From assembly GCF_013393325.1 (NCBI RefSeq), contig NZ_QJRC01000089.1, positions 1 through 64,000 of the forward strand: a stretch of DNA of 64,000 nucleotides, read 5' to 3'. A program made the position numbers and the translations under genes. Below, in pieces: positions 33,589 through 42,996 of this stretch (positions are counted from its first letter, which is position 1; each line of letters begins with the position of its first letter). A model generated the notes under the pieces. The model was given only the letters and a program-made list of their open reading frames with translations. It did not search any database and was not told the DNA's origin. Source of the DNA: Pseudomonas hunanensis. GTDB lineage: Bacteria > Pseudomonadota > Gammaproteobacteria > Pseudomonadales > Pseudomonadaceae.

Positions 33589-36306
33589 ATGACAGATCTG
33601 TCCCGTACGCATGGATTCGCGAGTCAGGCCCTGGGCCTGCTGGACGGGCGTTTCTTCCGGCCTCCGTTGCCGGACGGCCATGTGCCGCGCCAGCGTCTGT
33701 GTCAGCGTCTGCACGCCGGCCTGGGCGGGCGGCTGCTGCTGGTCAATGCCCCGGCAGGTTTCGGCAAAAGCTCCCTGGCCATCGAATTTTCCGAAGCGCT
33801 GCCCGAACACTGGCGCAGCTTGTGGCTAGGCCTGAGCCAGCGCGACGCCGACCCTGGCCGCTTCCTTGAACGCCTGCTCGAAGGCCTGCAGCAGTACTGC
33901 CCAGCACTGGGCGGCCAGGCCATGGGGCTGCTGAAAATGCGCCAGCGCCACCAGCCGTTCGCCTTCGAAGAGTGGCTCGACGGCCTGCTCGACGAGCTGG
34001 CGCTGTACCTGCAAGCCGATACGCCGCTGCTGCTGGTGCTGGACGACTATCACCTGGCCCAGGGGCCGGTGCTTGACCGCTGCCTGCAGTTCTTCCTCAA
34101 TCACCTGCCCCCCGGCCTTGTGTTGCTGGTTACCAGCCGCCAGCGGCCAGACTGGCACCTGGCGCGCCTGCGCCTGTCACGGCAGCTGGTCGAGCTCAAC
34201 GAGCAGGACCTGCGCCTCACCGCGGATGAGGCGCTGGCAGTGATTGGCCGCCAGCCCACGGGCCTGCGCGGTCAGGCCCTGGACAACCTTATTCAGCGCA
34301 GCGACGGCTGGGTGGCCGGGTTGCGCTTCTGGCAGCTGGCGGCCAGCGACAGCGCTGACGAGCAAGCCTTGCCCCAGGCGCTGCATGGCGGCGAGGGCCT
34401 GATCCGCGACTACTTGCTCGAAGAAGTCATCGACATGCTGCCCGTGGACGTGCAGGCCTTCTTGTACGAAACCGCCTGCCAGGAGCGTTTCTGCGCCCCG
34501 CTTTGCGATGCGCTGCGGGGCCGCCACGACAGTGCCGCGATCCTGCGCTTCCTGCAGGCGCATCAGGTGTTCCTGGTGCCGCTGGACGAGCATGGCCACT
34601 GGTTCCGCTATCACCACTTGTTCTCCGACCTGTTGCGCAGCCGCCAGGCCAGCGAGCCGCTAGCTGGCCTGCACCTACGGGCCTGCCGTTGGTTCGAAAC
34701 CCAGGGCCTGCTGGACGAAGCTGTGGAGCAGGCCTTGCGTGCCGGCCACCTGGATGTCGCCGCAGACCTGGTGCAGAGCCTGTCCGAGGAGCAACTGCTG
34801 GCCGAACAGAACGTCGGTATGTTGCTGCGCTGGAAGATGGACCTGCCCGACAGCCTGCTGATCAGCACGCCACGGTTGATCGTGCTGTACAGCTGGGCGT
34901 TGGGCCTGGCTTGCCAGCTGGACGCAGCCGAGGAACTGGCCGGCTACCTCAGCCGTTTTCTACCCGCGCCTTCGGCAACCGCGCAAAAGTCGATGCTGGC
35001 CCAGTGGCTGGCGCTGAGTGGGGTCATTGCCCGTGGCCGTGGCGACCGCGAACGCACCCTGGCCTATTGCGGCGAGGCGCTACAGAGCCTGCCGAGCAAG
35101 CGTTATGGCCAACGCCTGGTGTGTTTGTCGACGCTGTCCAACCTGGCCATTGCCGATGGCGACTTCTGGCGGGCCCGAGGCTGGAACCGCGAAGCCCTGG
35201 AGCTGGCCCAACGGGTCGGCAACCCGTTGTTCGAGGCCCTGGCCCATTACGACCGGGCGCGAGTGCTGCACGCCCGTGGCGAGGTGCTGCGCGCACTGGA
35301 CGAAGTGCGCCAGGGCCTGCAACGCCTGCAGGGGCTTTCGGCGCAGCGGCTGTATGCCGTGCGTGCGCGCCTGACGCTTTACGAAGGCTACCTGCTGGTC
35401 TCACGCCTGCAGCCGGCCCAGGGCCGAGCACGCTTGCGTGCAGGGCTGGGCGAGGCGCGGGCGTGCCGAGACATCAGTGTGCTCATCGGTCATTGCGTGA
35501 TTGCCACGCTCGATGGCCGGGAAGGGCACTTTGCCGAAGCCTTTGCCGAATTGGCCGAGGCCGAGCGCCTGATGCATATCTGGGACGTGCCCCCGGTCTA
35601 TTACCTGGCCATGATTACCCTGGTCAAATGCGAACTGTGGCTGGCCCAGGGGCGAACCGACCTGGCAGAGTCCTGGCTGCTGCGTCTGGGCCAGACCTAC
35701 GGTGGCGAGCAATCGGCAGCAGCACCGGAGTTCCACCCGCTGCTGCCGTTGCATATTGCGTTGCAGCAGGCTTTGCTCGAGCGCATCCAGTTGCGTGGCG
35801 AGGATGCCGTGCAACGCCTGGCAAGCCTGGTAGCGCGTGGCCAGGCCAGTGGCGGCATGATGCTCACCGTCAGTGCTCTTTGCCAATGGCTTTCCCAACT
35901 GCTGGACGAAGGCAGGGAAGGGCAGGCCGCGCAGTTGCTGCCAGGTTTGCTGGAGGCAGCCCATGGCGGTGTGCTGCAACCGTTCCAGCCAATTCTGGAA
36001 AAGCACCCGCAATGGCTTCATGAGCAACTGCAGCCAGCGGCCGCTTGCCCGGTTCAAGCCGAACTGCTCAAGCACCTGCCGCCAGTGCCCTCCGCCAGCA
36101 CAGGCACCGGCGAGGCGCTGAGCGGCCGCGAACTGGCCGTGCTCGAACTGATTGCCCAGGGCTGTTCCAACCAGCAGATCAGCGAGCGGCTGTTCATTTC
36201 CTTGCACACCGTGAAGACCCACGCCAGCCACATCAACAGCAAGTTGGGGGTTGAGCGACGCACCCAGGCGGTGGCAAAGGCAAAAACGCTGGGGTTGCTG
36301 GCGTGA
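33589..36306 (+). CDS. MalT-like LuxR-family transcriptional regulator
   Basis: A 905-residue regulator of the signal-transduction ATPase type. A P-loop (NAPAGFGKSSLAIEF, residues 53-67) and a Walker B region (LLLVLDDYHLA near 150) form the NTPase module. A long helical TPR-like region fills about 370-800 and probably senses an effector. The C-terminal GerE/LuxR helix-turn-helix (LSGRELAVLELIAQGCSNQQISERL ... HTVKTHASHINSKLGV) is at about 840-900. Regulators of this type are activated by small molecules plus ATP. Its place directly after DUF1302-DUF1329 suggests that it controls them and perhaps the acyl-CoA ligase. Confidence 0.92.
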   Translation: MTDLSRTHGFASQALGLLDGRFFRPPLPDGHVPRQRLCQRLHAGLGGRLLLVNAPAGFGKSSLAIEFSEALPEHWRSLWLGLSQRDADPGRFLERLLEGLQQYCPALGGQAMGLLKMRQRHQPFAFEEWLDGLLDELALYLQADTPLLLVLDDYHLAQGPVLDRCLQFFLNHLPPGLVLLVTSRQRPDWHLARLRLSRQLVELNEQDLRLTADEALAVIGRQPTGLRGQALDNLIQRSDGWVAGLRFWQLAASDSADEQALPQALHGGEGLIRDYLLEEVIDMLPVDVQAFLYETACQERFCAPLCDALRGRHDSAAILRFLQAHQVFLVPLDEHGHWFRYHHLFSDLLRSRQASEPLAGLHLRACRWFETQGLLDEAVEQALRAGHLDVAADLVQSLSEEQLLAEQNVGMLLRWKMDLPDSLLISTPRLIVLYSWALGLACQLDAAEELAGYLSRFLPAPSATAQKSMLAQWLALSGVIARGRGDRERTLAYCGEALQSLPSKRYGQRLVCLSTLSNLAIADGDFWRARGWNREALELAQRVGNPLFEALAHYDRARVLHARGEVLRALDEVRQGLQRLQGLSAQRLYAVRARLTLYEGYLLVSRLQPAQGRARLRAGLGEARACRDISVLIGHCVIATLDGREGHFAEAFAELAEAERLMHIWDVPPVYYLAMITLVKCELWLAQGRTDLAESWLLRLGQTYGGEQSAAAPEFHPLLPLHIALQQALLERIQLRGEDAVQRLASLVARGQASGGMMLTVSALCQWLSQLLDEGREGQAAQLLPGLLEAAHGGVLQPFQPILEKHPQWLHEQLQPAAACPVQAELLKHLPPVPSASTGTGEALSGRELAVLELIAQGCSNQQISERLFISLHTVKTHASHINSKLGVERRTQAVAKAKTLGLLA

Positions 36307-36465
36307 TACTGGCTCTGCAGGTCATTGCTCGTTAAAGTAATGGCATGAGGCCATGGTTTGTGGCCGGTAATGCTCTACCCTCATCTTTCCCGACCGGCTG
36401 CCGATACAGCGATCGGTGGCATCGCCTCGCGCGATTTTTCAATCATTCCAAGGCAGGTCGTGTTG

Positions 36466-38073
36466 ATGCTGCAGTACGGGCAAAAGAGCTTTCTGATCGT
36501 CGACGATTTTACCGACTTTCGCACGTCGACCCGTTCCATGTTGCGTGAGTTGGGCGTGCGCGACGTGGACACCGCTGACAGCGGCGAGCAGGCGCTGCGC
36601 ATGTGCGCGCAGAAGCGCTATGACTTCATCCTGCAGGACTTCCACCTGGGTGACGGCAAGAAGAACGGCCAACAGGTGCTCGAAGACCTGATCATCGACA
36701 AGCACATCAGCCATGAGTGCGTGTTCATCATGGTCACTGCCGAGAGTAGCCAGGCCATCGTGCTCAGCGCCATCGAGCACGAGCCCGATGCTTACCTGAC
36801 CAAACCCTTCAACCGGGTTGGCCTGGCGCAGCGCGTCGAGAAACTGTTCCAGCGCAAGACGCTGCTCAAACCGATCCTGCAGGCGCTGGACCGCAATCGC
36901 CCGGCTGAAGTGCTGGCCGCTTGTGCCGAGTTGTGCAAGAAGGACCCGCGCCTGGCACCGCTGTGCTTGCGCTACCGGGCCGATGCCCTGCGCAACCTCA
37001 ACCGTTTTGAGGAACTTGAAAAGTTCCTCAAGGCCATCCTGGCCAGCCGCCCGCAGCCGTGGGTGTACGCCGCGTTGGGTGCACTGATGCACAAGCGTGG
37101 CCAGAACGCCCAGGCCCAAGGTGTCTACGAGCAGGCGCTCAAGGCGTTCCCGATCATGCCAGGCCTTTACGATGGCATGGCCGAGGTGCTGGTGGCTCAG
37201 GGTGATACCCGACGCGCGCAGAACCTGCTTGAAGAAGCCGTACGTTTATCGCCTCTGTCTGTGCGTCGGCAATCGACGCTGGGCAAGCTGGCGCTGGAAA
37301 ACGAAGACTTCGAGAGTGCATCGAAGGCGTTCCGCCATGCGGTGAATCAGGGCCAGAGCTCGCGCTACAAGGACGCCGAAAACAACCTCGGCCTGGTGCA
37401 GGCGCTGATGAGCAAGAACGCAGGCTTCGGCCTGGATGCCCGTACCCGTGTCGAAATCAACACCACGCTCAGCGAAGTGGCCAAGGAAAACCCCGAGGAC
37501 CAGGGCTTGCAAGTGCGTGCGCGGATGATGAAGGCTGCCAGCCTGCAGCAGGCGGGCGACCCGGAAACAGCCGGCAAGCTGACCGAACAGGCGATCCAGC
37601 GCCTGGACAAGATGAACCAGTTCTTCTCGGTCGATTCGGCCCTGACCGTTGCTGCGCAGTTGCAGGCAATGGGGCAGGAAGCCGCCGCCATCGGCGTGCT
37701 GAAGAGCTGTGTGGAAAGTTATGGCGATGACCCGAAGGTCATGGAAAAAGTGGGCAAGCTGACGGACGACCCCAGCGTGCTCAACGCCATTACCGAAGCG
37801 GTCACCCTCAATCGCCAGGGTGTACGCAGTTACCAGGGAGGGCAGCTTGGCGAGGCGTTGCAACTGTTCCGCAAAGCGCTGGGTATGCAGCCGAAGAACA
37901 TCAGCATCGCCCTCAACACCGCCCAGGCGCTGCTGCGCATCGGCGGTGACAACCCTCAGCCCGCGATCATGCAGGAATGCCAGGACGCCTTGACCAGCGT
38001 CGCCGGTATCCCTGCCAGCGACAATCGCTATGACCGTTACCGCAAACTGCACATCCGAGTGTTCGGCGCATGA
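36466..38073 (+). CDS. Response regulator with C-terminal TPR repeats
   Basis: A 535-residue protein. The receiver domain (1-130) has Asp13-Asp14, phospho-acceptor Asp58 (FILQDFHLGDG), and the Lys of AYLTKPFNRVG. In place of a DNA-binding domain it has an all-helical region (about 140-535) with TPR repeats such as ALGALMHKRGQNAQAQGVYEQAL and RQSTLGKLALENEDFESASKAF. Output is therefore likely through protein contact. ATG 36466 follows AGGCAGG by eight bases. It overlaps the histidine kinase gene by four bases (ATGA), so the two are a cognate pair. Confidence 0.9.
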   Translation: MLQYGQKSFLIVDDFTDFRTSTRSMLRELGVRDVDTADSGEQALRMCAQKRYDFILQDFHLGDGKKNGQQVLEDLIIDKHISHECVFIMVTAESSQAIVLSAIEHEPDAYLTKPFNRVGLAQRVEKLFQRKTLLKPILQALDRNRPAEVLAACAELCKKDPRLAPLCLRYRADALRNLNRFEELEKFLKAILASRPQPWVYAALGALMHKRGQNAQAQGVYEQALKAFPIMPGLYDGMAEVLVAQGDTRRAQNLLEEAVRLSPLSVRRQSTLGKLALENEDFESASKAFRHAVNQGQSSRYKDAENNLGLVQALMSKNAGFGLDARTRVEINTTLSEVAKENPEDQGLQVRARMMKAASLQQAGDPETAGKLTEQAIQRLDKMNQFFSVDSALTVAAQLQAMGQEAAAIGVLKSCVESYGDDPKVMEKVGKLTDDPSVLNAITEAVTLNRQGVRSYQGGQLGEALQLFRKALGMQPKNISIALNTAQALLRIGGDNPQPAIMQECQDALTSVAGIPASDNRYDRYRKLHIRVFGA

Positions 38074-38762
38074 ATCAAGACAATCAGGGGCTGGATTTTT
38101 CCACGGTGATCGCCTCCACCGTGCACGACCTCAAAAGCTCTCTGTCAGCGCTGATCCAGTCCCATAGCCAGTGGGTGGAGCGCTTGCCCGAAGAGCTGCG
38201 CGGTGGTGCCGAGCAGGGGATCATGGAGCACGAGTTTCGCCACCTCAATGGCATGCTGGTACAGCTGCTTGGGCTGTACAAACTGGGCATCAACCAGTTG
38301 CCGGTGTGCCCGGACTACCACGAACTGGATGATTTCATTGAAGCGCAGTTGGCGGCGCACCAGGAAGTGCTCAAGCACAACGACATCCTCGCCACCTGGC
38401 GCATCGACACCGACAACCCGCTTGGCTTCTTCGATCGTGAGCTGGTGGCCTCGGTAATCGCCAACGTCATCACCAACGCCACCCGCTTTGCCGGGCACGC
38501 CTTGCTGATTACCATCGAAGAGGCCGACAACCAGTTGGCTATCTGCGTCAACGATGACGGCCCGGGTTATCCCAAGCACATGCTCGAGCGCCAGGAGGAG
38601 TACATCCAGGGCATCGACTCGACCAGCGGCAGCACCGGCCTTGGCCTGTACTTCGCGGCGCGGATCGCGGCACTGCATGAAAGCGGCGGGGTGCGCGGGC
38701 GGATCGAGATCTCCAATGGCGGGGCGCTGGGGGGTGGGTTGTTCAGGTTGTTCCTGCCTTAG
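38070..38762 (+). CDS. Soluble sensor histidine kinase without a sensory domain
   Basis: A 230-residue kinase core: phospho-acceptor His19 in TVHDLKSSLSAL, an N box NVITNATRFAGH, G1 box DDGPGYP and G2 box STGLGLYFAARIA. There is no transmembrane segment, PAS, GAF or other input domain, and the HisKA part is short. It is coupled to the REC-TPR gene. Either another protein presents the signal or it acts as a phosphatase or phosphorelay partner for the regulator. Confidence 0.88.
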   Translation: MNQDNQGLDFSTVIASTVHDLKSSLSALIQSHSQWVERLPEELRGGAEQGIMEHEFRHLNGMLVQLLGLYKLGINQLPVCPDYHELDDFIEAQLAAHQEVLKHNDILATWRIDTDNPLGFFDRELVASVIANVITNATRFAGHALLITIEEADNQLAICVNDDGPGYPKHMLERQEEYIQGIDSTSGSTGLGLYFAARIAALHESGGVRGRIEISNGGALGGGLFRLFLP

Positions 38763-38799
38763 GCCGGCAGAGCATGGCGTTGGATTTTCAGCGCCCTTC

Positions 38800-39027
38800 A
38801 GATCGAGCGCCGCCCGCGCGGCGCATCGCGAGCTGGTGCTCGCTCCTACGTTTGTTTCGGGCCAGTTATGCCTGTTACAGACGCGCGCGACCGCTTTTTT
38901 TCGTACGGCACAATATCAAGACATGCACCAGAGGGTTCGCGCGCAAATCTCGCTGGTACAATTGGCCCGAAACAAACGTAGGAGCGAGCGCCAGCTCGCG
39001 ATGCGCCGCGCGGGCGGCGCTCGATCT
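38800..39027. repeat. Long inverted repeat (REP pair of a distinct type)
   Basis: Two 65-base arms (38800-38864 and 38963-39027) that are inverted copies with a single mismatch, holding AGATCGAGCGCCGCCCGCG at the outer end and CGCTCCTACGTTTGTTTCGG inward, separated by 98 bases. The core GCGCATCGCGAGCTGGCGCTC differs from the other REP families in the window. The 298 bases between the histidine kinase and the metallo-hydrolase gene hold nothing else that I can see. Confidence 0.88.
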
Positions 39028-39060
39028 CACAGGCGCTGCAGCGTCCAAGACAGGCCCTTC

Positions 39061-39705
39061 ATGAAGACTGCCCCGACCACCCTCATCCGCGAAACCTTTC
39101 CCGTAGGCCCCTTGCAGTGCAACTGCACGCTGATTGGCGACCCATTGACCAAGAAAGCCATCGTCGTCGACCCGGGCGGTGACCCGGACAAGATCCTCGC
39201 GCGCCTGCAAGCCCACGGCCTCACGCTGGTAAGCATCATCCACACCCATGCGCACTTCGATCACTTCCTGGCCTCGGGCAAGCTCAAGGAGCTGACGGGC
39301 GCCACGTTGCACCTGCACAAGGACGACCAGGCCCTGTGGGACAACCTGGAGATGCAATGCCAGATGTTCGGCGTGCCTTACACGCCGGTACCGGCGCCAG
39401 ACCGCTGGCTGGGCGATGATGAAGAACTGGCTTGCGGCTGCGGCGTGGCCCTTCACACGCCAGGGCATACGCCAGGCTCAATGAGCTTCTGGTTCGCCGA
39501 CGCCAAACTGCTGATTGCCGGGGACACCCTGTTCCGCCGTGGCATTGGCCGCACCGATTTGTGGGGTGGTGACCAGCGGGCTATCGTTCGCTCCATCAAG
39601 GAGCGGCTGTACCGGCTGGACGAGGAGGCCATCGTGGTGACCGGCCACGGGCCTGACACTCGTCTGGGCGACGAGATGCGCGAAAACCCCTTCGTGCGTG
39701 CCTGA
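39061..39705 (+). CDS. MBL-fold metallo-hydrolase (glyoxalase II-like)
   Basis: A 214-residue metallo-beta-lactamase-fold hydrolase. Metal ligands are visible: HTHAHFDH (residues 61-68), the His of HTPGHTPGSM near 141, the Asp of IAGDTLFRRGIG near 160, and the final His of VTGHGPDTRLG. The pattern fits the YcbL/glyoxalase II group that cleaves thioesters; the actual substrate is not defined. The start at 39061 matches the family, although the binding site is weak. Confidence 0.88.
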   Translation: MKTAPTTLIRETFPVGPLQCNCTLIGDPLTKKAIVVDPGGDPDKILARLQAHGLTLVSIIHTHAHFDHFLASGKLKELTGATLHLHKDDQALWDNLEMQCQMFGVPYTPVPAPDRWLGDDEELACGCGVALHTPGHTPGSMSFWFADAKLLIAGDTLFRRGIGRTDLWGGDQRAIVRSIKERLYRLDEEAIVVTGHGPDTRLGDEMRENPFVRA

Positions 39706-39814
39706 TGGCACATGAAGGCACTTTCATGGAATTTTTCGTTGCCGATGCAATCCAAGGCTGGCATAGATCCCTTTGAGATCTGCCGCATTTACGAATTTTA
39801 GTAGGAGCTTGTCC

Positions 39815-40537
39815 ATGTTCACCATGCGTCGTCTGATTATCGTCGCAACTGCCGCTGCCCTGATGACTGGCTGTGCCAGCCAGAATCCTTACGACAACCA
39901 GGGTCAGGCGCAGGGCTCCACTGGGATGAGCAAGACCGCCAAGTACGGCGGCCTGGGCGCGCTGGCCGGCGCCATCGCCGGTGCCGCCATCGACCACAAC
40001 AACCGTGGCAAGGGTGCGCTGATCGGTGCTGCCGCAGTGGGTGCCGCCGCCGCCGGTTATGGCTATTACGCCGACAAGCAAGAAGCCGAACTGCGCGCGC
40101 AAATGGCCAACACTGGCGTGGAAGTGCAGCGCCAGGGTGACCAGATCAAACTGATCATGCCGGGCAACATCACCTTCGCTACCGACTCGGCCAACATCGC
40201 GCCAAGCTTCTACTCGCCGCTGAACAACCTGGCGGGCTCGTTCAAGCAGTTCAACCAGAACACCATCGAAGTGGTCGGCTTTACCGACAGCACCGGCAGC
40301 CGCCAGCACAACATGGACCTGTCCCAGCGCCGCGCGCAGGCAGTCAGCACCTACCTGACCTCGCAGGGTGTGGATGCCTCGCGCATCTCGGTACGTGGCA
40401 TGGGCCCGGACCAGCCGATCGCCAGCAACGCCGACGCCAATGGCCGTGCGCAGAACCGCCGCGTGGAAGTGAACCTGAAGCCGATTCCGGGGCAGCAGTA
40501 TGACCAGCAGCAAGGTCAGGTTCAGCAGTATCCCTGA
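39815..40537 (+). CDS. OmpA-family lipoprotein (YiaD-like)
   Basis: A 240-residue lipoprotein with lipobox ALMTGC (Cys20). A Gly/Ala-rich glycine-zipper segment (GGLGALAGAIAGAAIDHNNRGKGALIGAAAVGAAAAGYGYY) covers about 48-88 and may insert in the membrane. The C-terminal OmpA domain (about 120-235) has GFTDSTGSRQHNMDLSQRRA and NRRVEVNL for peptidoglycan binding. GTAGGAG precedes the ATG. It resembles YiaD and probably anchors the outer membrane to the cell wall. It ends at a hairpin shared with the convergent pta gene. Confidence 0.9.
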   Translation: MFTMRRLIIVATAAALMTGCASQNPYDNQGQAQGSTGMSKTAKYGGLGALAGAIAGAAIDHNNRGKGALIGAAAVGAAAAGYGYYADKQEAELRAQMANTGVEVQRQGDQIKLIMPGNITFATDSANIAPSFYSPLNNLAGSFKQFNQNTIEVVGFTDSTGSRQHNMDLSQRRAQAVSTYLTSQGVDASRISVRGMGPDQPIASNADANGRAQNRRVEVNLKPIPGQQYDQQQGQVQQYP

Positions 40538-40544
40538 TTGATTC

Positions 40545-40567
40545 CTGGGGCCGCTTTGCGGCCCCAG
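40545..40567. terminator. Hairpin between convergent OmpA-lipoprotein and pta genes
   Basis: CTGGGGCCGC-TTT-GCGGCCCCAG, the same hairpin as at 24946-24964. Confidence 0.75.
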
Positions 40568-40574
40568 TGATTTG

Positions 40575-42662
40575 CTAGCGCACCACGCTGGCCTGAATCG
40601 CCGTCAGGGCAATGGTATGCACGATATCGTCAACCTGTGCCCCGCGTGGCAAATCGTTCACTGGCTTGCGCAAACCCTGCAACATCGGCCCCAGGCTGAC
40701 CCCGTCGGTGCTACGCTGCACCGCCTTGTGCGTGGTATTGCCGGTATTCAGGTCGGGGAACACGAACACCGTGGCACGCCCGGCCACAGGGCTGCCTGGT
40801 GCCAGCTCCCGAGCAATGGCCGGGTTGGCTGCCGCGTCATACTGCAAAGGCCCATCGATCAGCAACGCCTCTGCTGCACCTTGCGCCAGGCGAGTCGCTT
40901 CGCGCACTTTCTCGACTTCTTCATCGCTGGCCGAATCGCTTGAATAACTGATCATCGCCACCCGCGGCGCGATGCCGAAGGCCTGCGCCGATTCGGCGCT
41001 CTGGCGGGCGATCTCTGCCAGTTCGGCAGCACTGGGGTGGGGGTTCATCACGCAGTCGCCGTACACCAGTACCTGCTCGGGGAACAGCATGAAGAACACC
41101 GACGACACCAGGCTTGAGCCTGGCGCGGTCTTGATCAACTGCAGCGCCGGGCGGATGGTATTGGCGGTGGAGTGAACCAGGCCCGAGACCAGGCCGTCCA
41201 CTTCGTCCAGGGCCAGCATCATGGTGCCGATCACGACCGGGTCTTCCAGTTGCTGCTCGGCCATCGGTGCGTTGAGGTTCTTGCTCTTGCGCAGCGCCAC
41301 CATGGGCTCCACGTAGCGCCCGCGAATCAGCTCGGGGTCGAGGACTTCCAGGCCGGGCGGCAGGGCAATGCCTTGAGCGCGGGCCACGGCCTCGACATCT
41401 TCGGGCTTGGCCAGCAGTACGCAGCGGGCAATGCCACGGGCCTGGCAGATGGCTGCGGCCTGCACCAACAGCGGCTCGGCACCTTCTGGCAAAACGATGC
41501 GCTTGTTGGCCTGCTGCGCGCGCTGGATCAACTGGTAGCGGAACACTGCCGGCGACAGGCGCATTTCACGCGGGGTGCCGCAGCGTTGGTGCAGCCAGGC
41601 TGCGTCGAGGTGGCTGGCGACGAAGTCGGTGATGAACTCGGCGCGCTCGCGGTCGTCCACGGGAATCTCGCGGTTCAGCGAGTTGAGCTGGTTGGCCGTG
41701 TCGTACGAGCCGGTGCTGACCGACAGGATCGGCAGGCCGGCCTGCAGTGCGCCGCGGCACAGGCCAAGGATGCGCGCGTCGGGCTTGCTGTCGCTGGTCA
41801 GCAGCAGGCCGGCCAGTGGCACGCCATTGATTGCTGCCAGGCTGACGGCGAGGATGATGTCGTCGCGGTCGCCCGGCGTGACCACCAGGGTACCCGAGGT
41901 CAGCAGCGGCACGGTGTTGGCGACCGTGCGTGCGCAGATGATGATCTTGCTCATGCGCCGCTGCTCGTAGTCGCCGGCATTGAGCACCTGGGCGCCGAGC
42001 AGCTCGGCCACGTCGCGGGTACGCGGGGCGTTCAGCTCGGGTTGGTAGGGAATGCAGCCAAGCAGGCGGAAGTCATTGCCGCGCAGCAACGGCGAGTGTT
42101 CACGCAGGCGGGTGGCGAAGTCGGCCATGCTCTCGTCGGTGCGAACCTTGTTGAGGATCACCCCGAGCACTTTCGGGTCGCGCGGCCCGCCGAACAGCTG
42201 GGCCTGTAGTTCGACCCGGCCGGACAGTTCGCTGAGCACTTCGTTTTCCGGTGCCGATACCAGGATCACCTCGGCATCCAGGCTTTTCGCCAGGTGAAGG
42301 TTGACCCGCGCGGCGTAGCTGGCGTGGCGCGTGGGCACCATACCCTCGACCACTACCACGTCATTGCCGATACAGGCTTGCTGGTAGAGACGGATGATTT
42401 CCTCCAGCAACTCGTCCAACTGGCCATCGCCGAGCATGCGCTCGACCTGGGCCAGGCTCAGTGGTACCGGAGGGTTGATACCGTGGGTGCGAGCCACCAG
42501 TTCGGTAGAGCGCTCGGGGCCGGTGTCACCCGGGTGGGGTTGGGCGATCGGCTTGAAGAAACCGACCTTCAGGCCGGCGCGCTCCAGGGTACGCACCAGG
42601 CCCAGGCTGATGGATGTCAGGCCGACACCGAAGTCGGTCGGCGCAATGAAAAATGTCTGCAT
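40575..42662 (-). CDS. pta: Phosphate acetyltransferase, long form
   Basis: A 695-residue enzyme that exchanges acetyl-CoA and acetyl phosphate. Three parts: an N-terminal BioD-like P-loop-type domain (1-200), a central DRTGG domain (about 215-330) and the C-terminal catalytic domain (about 370-695) with LPEGAEPLLVQAA, VSGLVHSTANTIRPALQ and ATVFVFPDLNTGN. The frame is open to 42758, but ATG 42662 gives the family start MQTFFIAPTDFGVGLTS. The acetate kinase gene, often adjacent in other bacteria, is not in the window. Confidence 0.95.
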   Translation of the reverse strand: MQTFFIAPTDFGVGLTSISLGLVRTLERAGLKVGFFKPIAQPHPGDTGPERSTELVARTHGINPPVPLSLAQVERMLGDGQLDELLEEIIRLYQQACIGNDVVVVEGMVPTRHASYAARVNLHLAKSLDAEVILVSAPENEVLSELSGRVELQAQLFGGPRDPKVLGVILNKVRTDESMADFATRLREHSPLLRGNDFRLLGCIPYQPELNAPRTRDVAELLGAQVLNAGDYEQRRMSKIIICARTVANTVPLLTSGTLVVTPGDRDDIILAVSLAAINGVPLAGLLLTSDSKPDARILGLCRGALQAGLPILSVSTGSYDTANQLNSLNREIPVDDRERAEFITDFVASHLDAAWLHQRCGTPREMRLSPAVFRYQLIQRAQQANKRIVLPEGAEPLLVQAAAICQARGIARCVLLAKPEDVEAVARAQGIALPPGLEVLDPELIRGRYVEPMVALRKSKNLNAPMAEQQLEDPVVIGTMMLALDEVDGLVSGLVHSTANTIRPALQLIKTAPGSSLVSSVFFMLFPEQVLVYGDCVMNPHPSAAELAEIARQSAESAQAFGIAPRVAMISYSSDSASDEEVEKVREATRLAQGAAEALLIDGPLQYDAAANPAIARELAPGSPVAGRATVFVFPDLNTGNTTHKAVQRSTDGVSLGPMLQGLRKPVNDLPRGAQVDDIVHTIALTAIQASVVR

Positions 42663-42693
42663 GCGTGCTTCTCGAAATAAGCGGTGCAAGAAA

Positions 42694-42996
42694 TTAACGG
42701 CCAAGGGTAGCGCTATCGGCCCCTTGTGCGCACCAGCCGCACGCGAAAGGCTGGCCAATGTGCTGCGCGCGCTGGGCCGGGTCGAGCACCCAGGGGCGTG
42801 CCTGCCACGGCGGTTGGTGGCGCAGGTGCTGGGTGTGGCCGCAAGACAGTTCGGCCACCCAATGGCCTTCTTCGTCCTGATGGAAGCCTGTGATCCGACT
42901 GATGGGCCGTTGCTCGTCCGCGGTGCGTTCGCAATCGGACGATGGCTTGGTTACACTTGTCCGCTCTACATTCTTTTGCAAAAGGTCTTGCCCCAT
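42694..42996 (-). CDS. DUF3565-family small protein (start uncertain)
   Basis: The last 65 or so residues match DUF3565: GFHQDEEGHWVAELSCGHTQ, HQPPWQARPWV and FACGWCAQG, with conserved Cys and His that could bind zinc. Homologues usually begin shortly before this block, but no ATG or GTG is there; the nearest ATG is 42996, which overlaps the divergent slyD start by two bases. TTG at 42981 is another option. It lies 31 bases upstream of pta on the same strand. Function unknown. Confidence 0.65.
   Translation of the reverse strand: MGQDLLQKNVERTSVTKPSSDCERTADEQRPISRITGFHQDEEGHWVAELSCGHTQHLRHQPPWQARPWVLDPAQRAQHIGQPFACGWCAQGADSATLGR

Noticed and set aside
34503..36023. 506-codon plus-strand frame inside the LuxR-type gene
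   Set aside because: Arg/Pro/Ala-rich shadow frame of the regulator gene.
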